This document shows, one piece after another, positions 52,532 through 56,395 of a DNA stretch of 56,395 bases. The stretch lies in NCBI RefSeq assembly GCF_035916875.1, contig NZ_JAXUHN010000058.1, positions 1-56,395 of the forward strand, in the 5' to 3' direction. Origin of the DNA: Methylomicrobium sp035916875. GTDB taxonomy: Bacteria; Pseudomonadota; Gammaproteobacteria; Methylococcales; Methylomonadaceae. The notes below the pieces were generated by a model. The model did no database searches, was not told the DNA's origin, and worked only from the letters and a program-made list of their open reading frames with translations. How positions within the stretch are numbered: position 1 is the stretch's first letter; each line of letters opens with the position of its first letter. The position numbers and the translations under genes are program-made.

Positions 52532-52758
52532 GCGTCATCGCCTAACCAAAAGTTATCCGGCAAGGGAGCATCAAAATCGTCACTCGTTTCAATCAAACCG
52601 AGATGTTTTCCAAATATTCTGGTTTTTTTAACCACGTCAACGGGTTCATCCTCATACATGACAATGACTTTTGCGCGATGCGCGTGAACGGTTTTAGGCA
52701 ATTGCAAATGAATCTGTTGGTTTTGGTCGATTTCCGCGGAAAACTCGATGGCTTGCAT
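52528..52758 (-). CDS. Antitoxin partner of the PIN toxin
   Basis: A 76-residue protein with an N-terminal DNA-binding-like strand (QAIEFSAEIDQNQQIHLQLP) and an acidic C-terminal tail (ETSDDFDAPLPDNFWLGDD) expected to wrap the toxin. This small family regularly precedes PIN toxins. An AGGAG ribosome site lies just upstream of the ATG. It overlaps the toxin by four bases. Confidence 0.8.
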   Translation of the reverse strand: MQAIEFSAEIDQNQQIHLQLPKTVHAHRAKVIVMYEDEPVDVVKKTRIFGKHLGLIETSDDFDAPLPDNFWLGDDA

Positions 52759-52772
52759 GATGGACTCCTGAG

Positions 52773-52886
52773 TTATAAGTACTTTTGCATGATTGCCTGC
52801 TTTGTGGCAAGGGCAGCGGCGATGGTCTGTTCGAGTTGTGCGATTTCGGCAACGAAACGAACATTGAAAACTTTACGTTCCGAGGC
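52773..52886 (-). pseudogene. 3' remnant of a type I restriction-modification gene (HsdS/HsdM-like)
   Basis: The minus-strand frame reads RFVAEIAQLEQTIAAALA, then TKQAIMQKYL and stop. VxEIxxLExxIxxA...RKQAIMxKYL is the common C-terminal coiled-coil tail of type I specificity and related N6-methyltransferase proteins. An in-frame stop lies about 15 bp upstream, and nothing else of such a gene is visible. It is a leftover of a lost restriction system. Confidence 0.5.
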
Positions 52887-53140
52887 ATTGGGTCACTGGA
52901 TTATGGTGAAAAGGGATGTCTTCGTCAATGCGCACAAGTTGAAAGCAATCCCGTCGAAAACCCTCAAAGCAACAGGTGCCAAAAGCCACAGTACCCTATT
53001 ATGGCGCTTCTGACACTACCAGCTTAGGGCCAGCATAATGCATCCTCCCTGATGCTGCGCCAGATACCCACAGGGACAAGTACGCCACGCTTATGGCCTG
53101 CGGAACTCCATATCGCTTTGACAAAAGCCAAAATCCTGCC

Positions 53141-53570
53141 GAGAAAAAAATCTCAATAGCTCAATACCTTAAGCTCGAAAACGACCCGACGCCTCTAAAA
53201 GTGATTGAATTCAAGAAAGCGAATGAGCCAGAATACCTGCCAGCGAAGTCCGCTTTACGGCACGGCGAAAAACAATCCGCATACGAGAGGCTTATGAAAA
53301 ACATTATTCGAGGAATCAGACGCCATCATCTGCAACGGCTAAAAAAAGCCCGCGCTTTCGATCATGCGATCGGCGCAAGCCGGCATGGCGATTCGGTTGC
53401 GCTGGGCCGGCATGTGAATGCGCCCGCCAAGTGCAGTTGCTGGATGTGCGGCAACCCCAGGCGTTATTTCGACGAGAAAAGCCGGCAGGAACGTATCCAG
53501 GATGAAAAGTTCGACGCCGACTCTGCAATGATGGGTGCGGTGAACTTTGATGAAAGAACTCTGTAGGGTG
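53141..53570 (+). repeat. Direct repeat, copy 1 (small Cys-rich gene plus its leader)
   Basis: About 430 bp that recur at 53772-54193 at roughly 90 percent identity by eye over the gene and less in the first 60 bp. The repeat includes a 150-bp leader that stays open in frame with the gene in both copies (KVIEFKKANEPEYLPA). The stretch 52887-53140 between it and the hsd remnant has no gene. Confidence 0.8.
53294..53566 (+). CDS. Small Cys-rich conserved protein, copy 1
   Basis: A 90-residue basic protein. An N-terminal Arg/His-rich helix (MKNIIRGIRRHHLQRLKKAR) is followed by a CSCWMCGNPRRYF motif, whose CxCxxC could bind a metal such as zinc. This RRHHxxRLKxxR ... CSCWMCGNPR arrangement recurs in small uncharacterised bacterial proteins. 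The ATG at 53294 has GAGAGG upstream; the frame is open to 53093, so a longer form is possible. A near-identical copy lies 630 bp downstream. Nucleic-acid binding is plausible from charge and Cys pattern. Confidence 0.7.
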   Translation: MKNIIRGIRRHHLQRLKKARAFDHAIGASRHGDSVALGRHVNAPAKCSCWMCGNPRRYFDEKSRQERIQDEKFDADSAMMGAVNFDERTL

Positions 53571-53676
53571 TGGTGAGGCACGAACCGCACCGATCGCGAA
53601 CGATACCCTAAGGCGAATTCCGCGAAAAATCCCACCCAATCCTTCGATTGATTGATGTTCGCTGATAGGAAAGCGC

Positions 53677-53767
53677 GACGGGGTTTACAACCCCGTTGCT
53701 TACGTTCTGTGCCTTGAGCGATGGCAAAGGATACAAAACGTAACGGTCGGGTTTGCAAAACCCGACC
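53677..53767. repeat. Pair of related hairpins flanking a spacer (REPIN-like)
   Basis: GACGGGGTTTACAACCCCGTT at the left and GGTCGGGTTTGCAAAACCCGACC at the right, joined by a 48-bp spacer whose ends TTACGTT / AACGTAA are also inverted. Two REP-type hairpins in opposite orientation form the REPIN design mobilised by RAYT transposases. It sits between the two copies of the Cys-rich gene. Confidence 0.6.
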
Positions 53768-53771
53768 GGCG

Positions 53772-54193
53772 GAGGAAAAAAATATTAATGGTTCAACACC
53801 TTAACCTCGATAACGGCATAACGCCTCCGAAAGTGATTGAATTCAAGAAAGCGAATGAGCCAGAATACCTGCCAGCTCAGTCCGCTTTACGGCACGGCGA
53901 AAAACAATCCGCATACGGGAGGCCCATGAAAAACATTATTCGAGGAATCAGACGCCATCATCTGCAACGACTGAAAAAAGCCCGCGCCTCCGATCATGCG
54001 ATCGGCGCAAGCCGGTATGGCGATTCGGCCGTGCTGGGCCGGCATGTGAATGCACCCGTCAAGTGCAGTTGCTGGATGTGCGGCAATCCCAGGCGCTATT
54101 TCGACGAGAAAAGTCGGCAGGAGCGCATACGGGATGAAATGTTTATGACCGACTCTGCAACGATGGGCACGGTAGGCTTTGATGAATAAACTT
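53772..54193 (+). repeat. Direct repeat, copy 2
   Basis: The second copy of the repeat at 53141-53570. Here the leader has an ATG at 53788 behind GGAGG, which copy 1 lacks, so a 133-residue form is possible from this copy. Confidence 0.8.
53926..54189 (+). CDS. Small Cys-rich conserved protein, copy 2
   Basis: An 87-residue paralogue of the 53294-53566 product, with the same basic helix and intact CSCWMCGNPRRYF. It differs at about 14 positions, mostly toward the C-terminus (MFMTDSATMGTVGF). The ATG has GGGAGG upstream. The frame is open to ATG 53788 (133 residues). Retention of the Cys motif in both copies suggests that both stay under selection. Confidence 0.7.
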   Translation: MKNIIRGIRRHHLQRLKKARASDHAIGASRYGDSAVLGRHVNAPVKCSCWMCGNPRRYFDEKSRQERIRDEMFMTDSATMGTVGFDE

Positions 54194-54264
54194 TGTGGTG
54201 AAAATACGCAACGTAAAACTAATCGGCAAGCTCATGGTTTCTATTACTCCAATTAAAAATTAAT

Positions 54265-55389
54265 ATGGCATCTGGAATCTTTCTTATTACGGAAAACAAC
54301 CAACTTGTGGAAATGCAATCGTCACTCTATGAGTCCGAAGAAAAGCTGCAGACACTCATCGCCCAATTTCCTCGCTTACTCGCAAGTTGCTCAGAAGATC
54401 AAGATAACGCTCAATGGCTGCTTATATCCAGAGAAGTTGGGGTTCCGGATAATGAAAATGGAGCGGCGCGCTGGTCTCTGGACCATTTATTCATTGATGG
54501 CGAAGGAATCCCTGTTTTGGTTGAAGTAAAGCGGAGCACCGATACACGAATCAGGAGAGAAGTTGTCGGACAAATGCTCGATTATGCGGCAAATGCTGTA
54601 GCGTATTGGCCGATTGAGCATATTCAATCCTCATATATCCTGGAATGTGAGAAATTACGGATTAGCCCGCAAGATAACCTTGAGCAGTTCTTGGATGGGC
54701 GAATCGATGAAGATGCCTTCTGGAAAAAGGTGAAGACCAATCTTCAAGCTGGACGAATTCGTATGCTCTTCGTTGCCGACCAAATCCCTAATGATCTCAA
54801 GCGTATTATCGAGTTCATGAACGGACAGATGGACCCAGCCGAAGTTTTAGGAATTGAAATTAAACAGTTTACCGACGGTAAGCTTACAACGATCGCGCCT
54901 TTTGTAGTGGGTAAAACGTCTGGGGCTGAAACTCGTAAACAATCTATTTCACCAGTTCAGCTACAGCCAAGAGAAGGCCTGCAAGAAGCAGTAGATGCTT
55001 TCAATGCTCTTGCAGTTGGAAAATATATTGCTAACGGCAGAGCAATGGGCTACAGGCTGATTAAGATTCCAGGGTTTCCCCCTGCAATGCACTATGAATT
55101 TCTGCATAGCAAATACGGTGTCACCGCCGAGTTTCATATTGAAGATAAAAGATACGACTCGGTATCGGAAGAACTCCAGGCAATCGCTAAAGAGATACCC
55201 AGAATAAACGGCGGACGAATCGAATTTGATCCTAAATGGCAAAGCAAAGGACAACGCATTCGCGTTATACAAGATGACAAAAGTCCGGATGTTGCGGCAG
55301 CAACGATGCTGGATTTAATTAAATTAACCCAATCTCGCATTGAGAGGGCGATTAGTGCGGTTAACAAGCTCGCTACAGAACAAGAATAA
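54265..55389 (+). CDS. PD-(D/E)XK nuclease-like protein of unknown function
   Basis: A 374-residue soluble protein. Residues about 68-110 read RWSLDHLFIDGEGIPVLVEVKRSTDTRIRREVVGQMLDYAANA: D-x(n)-E-V-K is the active-site motif of PD-(D/E)XK nucleases, as in NucS/DUF91-like proteins, followed by the helix with Q-x-L-D-Y-A. The C-terminal half (about 240-374) is a separate alpha/beta domain with no assignment (DAFNALAVGKYIANGRAM). It stands alone among mobile elements; a DNA-repair or defence role is a guess from fold and place. Confidence 0.72.
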   Translation: MASGIFLITENNQLVEMQSSLYESEEKLQTLIAQFPRLLASCSEDQDNAQWLLISREVGVPDNENGAARWSLDHLFIDGEGIPVLVEVKRSTDTRIRREVVGQMLDYAANAVAYWPIEHIQSSYILECEKLRISPQDNLEQFLDGRIDEDAFWKKVKTNLQAGRIRMLFVADQIPNDLKRIIEFMNGQMDPAEVLGIEIKQFTDGKLTTIAPFVVGKTSGAETRKQSISPVQLQPREGLQEAVDAFNALAVGKYIANGRAMGYRLIKIPGFPPAMHYEFLHSKYGVTAEFHIEDKRYDSVSEELQAIAKEIPRINGGRIEFDPKWQSKGQRIRVIQDDKSPDVAAATMLDLIKLTQSRIERAISAVNKLATEQE

Positions 55390-55636
55390 TTGGATTCTTG
55401 CGGTAAAAATATATTTCTCGGAGATAAGTACCTGTGCAAAATTATTCAGCCGATAGCATCGACTATGTCACTGTTTTTAGTGGCTACTTTTTGTAAGCAA
55501 CCCTAAAAAATACCAGGTTTGTTTTTTCCTGCGGCTTAAACAGAAAATTTTCAATAAATATCAGTCACTTTTATTGAAACAACTACCTGGGTAATTTTGC
55601 AAAGATACAAAATAAAAAACATAGAATAGGTGATTC

Positions 55637-56299
55637 GTGAATTATTTTCATTTTAATATTGGAAGCATAAAAGATAAAAATAAATCATTTAATGCAATGA
55701 ACCTTTGGTGGGATGAAAATATTAAACGCGAGGTTATTACCGCTGGCTTCACTTCCGCCTATGGTGGCAAAGCGGCCGAAGTCCTTAGTATGCCAAAAGA
55801 AGGAGATTGGGTACTTGCTTATGCAAAAAAAGGAAAAGATTTTGAAGGGGGTTATATTGGCGCAGGTATAATCAAAGGAGAAAATACTTATAAATTTCAC
55901 CAGGATCATCATTGGTCTCTTTCTAACCATCAGCACGAACGAGCTGTTGATTGGCTATATTTCGTTTCTGATGTACATAATGCGGTAAGGCGAGACGAAG
56001 CAAACTATAAAGGTCGGCGTCCTACCTGCCAAAAAATCACTAATATTGAGCTTGCTGAACGCATTATCGACATGCTTAAGGCACGCTCTGGACAGATTCC
56101 ATCTTCACAAAATTCATCCTCCACGGCCAAAGAAAAACTTCCTCTGTTTCTTAATTTCACACAAGCCCCAATAAGGCGAGAGCAAGCTTCCTTCAGGGAA
56201 GCTGTATACCTGACATGTAACGGTCAATGTGTTATTAGTGGCTGCGATATTCCTGTAGCAGTTGAAGCTGCACATATTAAGTGTCTCGCAGAAAGTTGA
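55637..56299 (+). pseudogene. HNH endonuclease with N-terminal EVE-like domain, 3' truncated
   Basis: Residues about 40-150 resemble an EVE/PUA-type domain (GDWVLAYAKKGKDFEGGYIGAGII, DWLYFVSDVHNAV) as used by type IV restriction enzymes to read modified bases. The HNH nuclease begins at RREQASFREAVYLTCNGQCVISGC (zinc Cys pair, first part) and VAVEAAHI, but stops 6 residues later with KCLAES. The expected second half (xxHxxxxDxxxxxHxxLxDxxx) is missing. The break is at about 56279; foreign DNA follows. The product is probably inactive. The gene is AT-rich compared with neighbours, which suggests horizontal transfer. Confidence 0.75.
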
Positions 56300-56343
56300 T
56301 TGGCGTTAAACTAAAAGCTTTTTAGAACCAGCAGGAAACAGAG

Positions 56344-56395
56344 TTGGCAAGGGTTGCCCGATTAGAACTATCAGAAAACGATGACGCATGTTTGC
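56344..56395 (+). CDS. Possible start of another gene (cut by window end)
   Basis: A frame starting at TTG 56344 with AGGAAA about 6 bases upstream reads MARVARLELSENDDACL and runs off the window. The sequence looks coding but is too short to identify. It may belong to the element that truncated the HNH gene. Confidence 0.25.
   Translation, partial: MARVARLELSENDDACL

Noticed and set aside
52785..53027. Plus-strand 80-codon frame
   Set aside because: Antisense to the type I restriction remnant, with no family resemblance.
1..56395. CRISPR arrays, rRNA and tRNA genes
   Set aside because: No regularly spaced repeats and no rRNA or tRNA-like sequence noticed by eye; a dedicated RNA search was not possible.

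Overview
The window reads as chromosomal DNA of a gammaproteobacterium of moderate GC. The gene set is Gram-negative: RecBCD, PilT/PilU, an SPOR-domain L,D-transpeptidase, several lipoproteins, TusD/TusC and RluB. Copper-handling proteins, a PPOX-globin redox operon and many short palindromic repeats would suit a methanotroph of the order Methylococcales, but no diagnostic methane or C1 gene is present, so that placement is an inference.

Layout. (1) 1-3250: a truncated gene end, a secreted protein of unknown function, a decayed copy of an RND pump 3' end and a CPBP membrane protease. (2) 3289-9641: an orphan heavy-metal-type RND pump behind a DedA gene, a small membrane protein, yfbR with a lipoprotein, and the ribosome-assembly GTPase gene rbgA. 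(3) 9642-13000: an accessory stretch. It holds a duplicated rbgA tail, two attI-like sites, an integron gene cassette ending in a canonical attC site, three related REP-like palindromes and a broken REP-associated transposase. No integron integrase is visible. (4) 13000-19500: a DUF4136 lipoprotein, a putative HNH-like toxin/nuclease, a CAP protein, a truncated phoD, intact selO and a decayed RTX repeat gene, with a two-hairpin repeat family between them. (5) 19531-25344: housekeeping genes ldt, rluB, scpB, scpA, an M50 protease, yciO and tsaB.

(6) 25415-29517 is the most unusual functional unit: a three-gene minus-strand operon. It encodes a PPOX-like flavin domain fused to a group-1 truncated globin, a ferredoxin-flavin reductase whose ferredoxin domain is split by an apparent 1-base frameshift, and a fusion of an FHA domain, a flavin reductase and a [2Fe-2S] ferredoxin. 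A palindromic operator candidate and a TATAAT box lie upstream. The parts suggest an O2/NO-related electron-transfer system; this function is inferred. (7) 29717-32052: a membrane-anchored multicopper oxidase overlapping a membrane-anchored cupredoxin. (8) 32196-42143: tusD-tusC, an HEAGH metalloprotease-like gene, yggS, pilT-pilU, the pantothenate genes panD, panC and panB with folK and pcnB, and two small membrane-protein genes. (9) 42468-51633: recC-recB-recD, overlapping by ATGA junctions.

(10) 51709-56395 is a mobile/defence-like island. It contains an orphan BrnA-type antitoxin with a brnT remnant, a PIN-domain toxin-antitoxin pair, the 3' end of a type I restriction gene, a duplicated small Cys-rich gene, a PD-(D/E)XK-like protein and a truncated HNH nuclease. 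The window ends just inside what may be another gene. Decayed or truncated genes cluster in regions 1, 3, 4 and 10, while the housekeeping blocks are intact.
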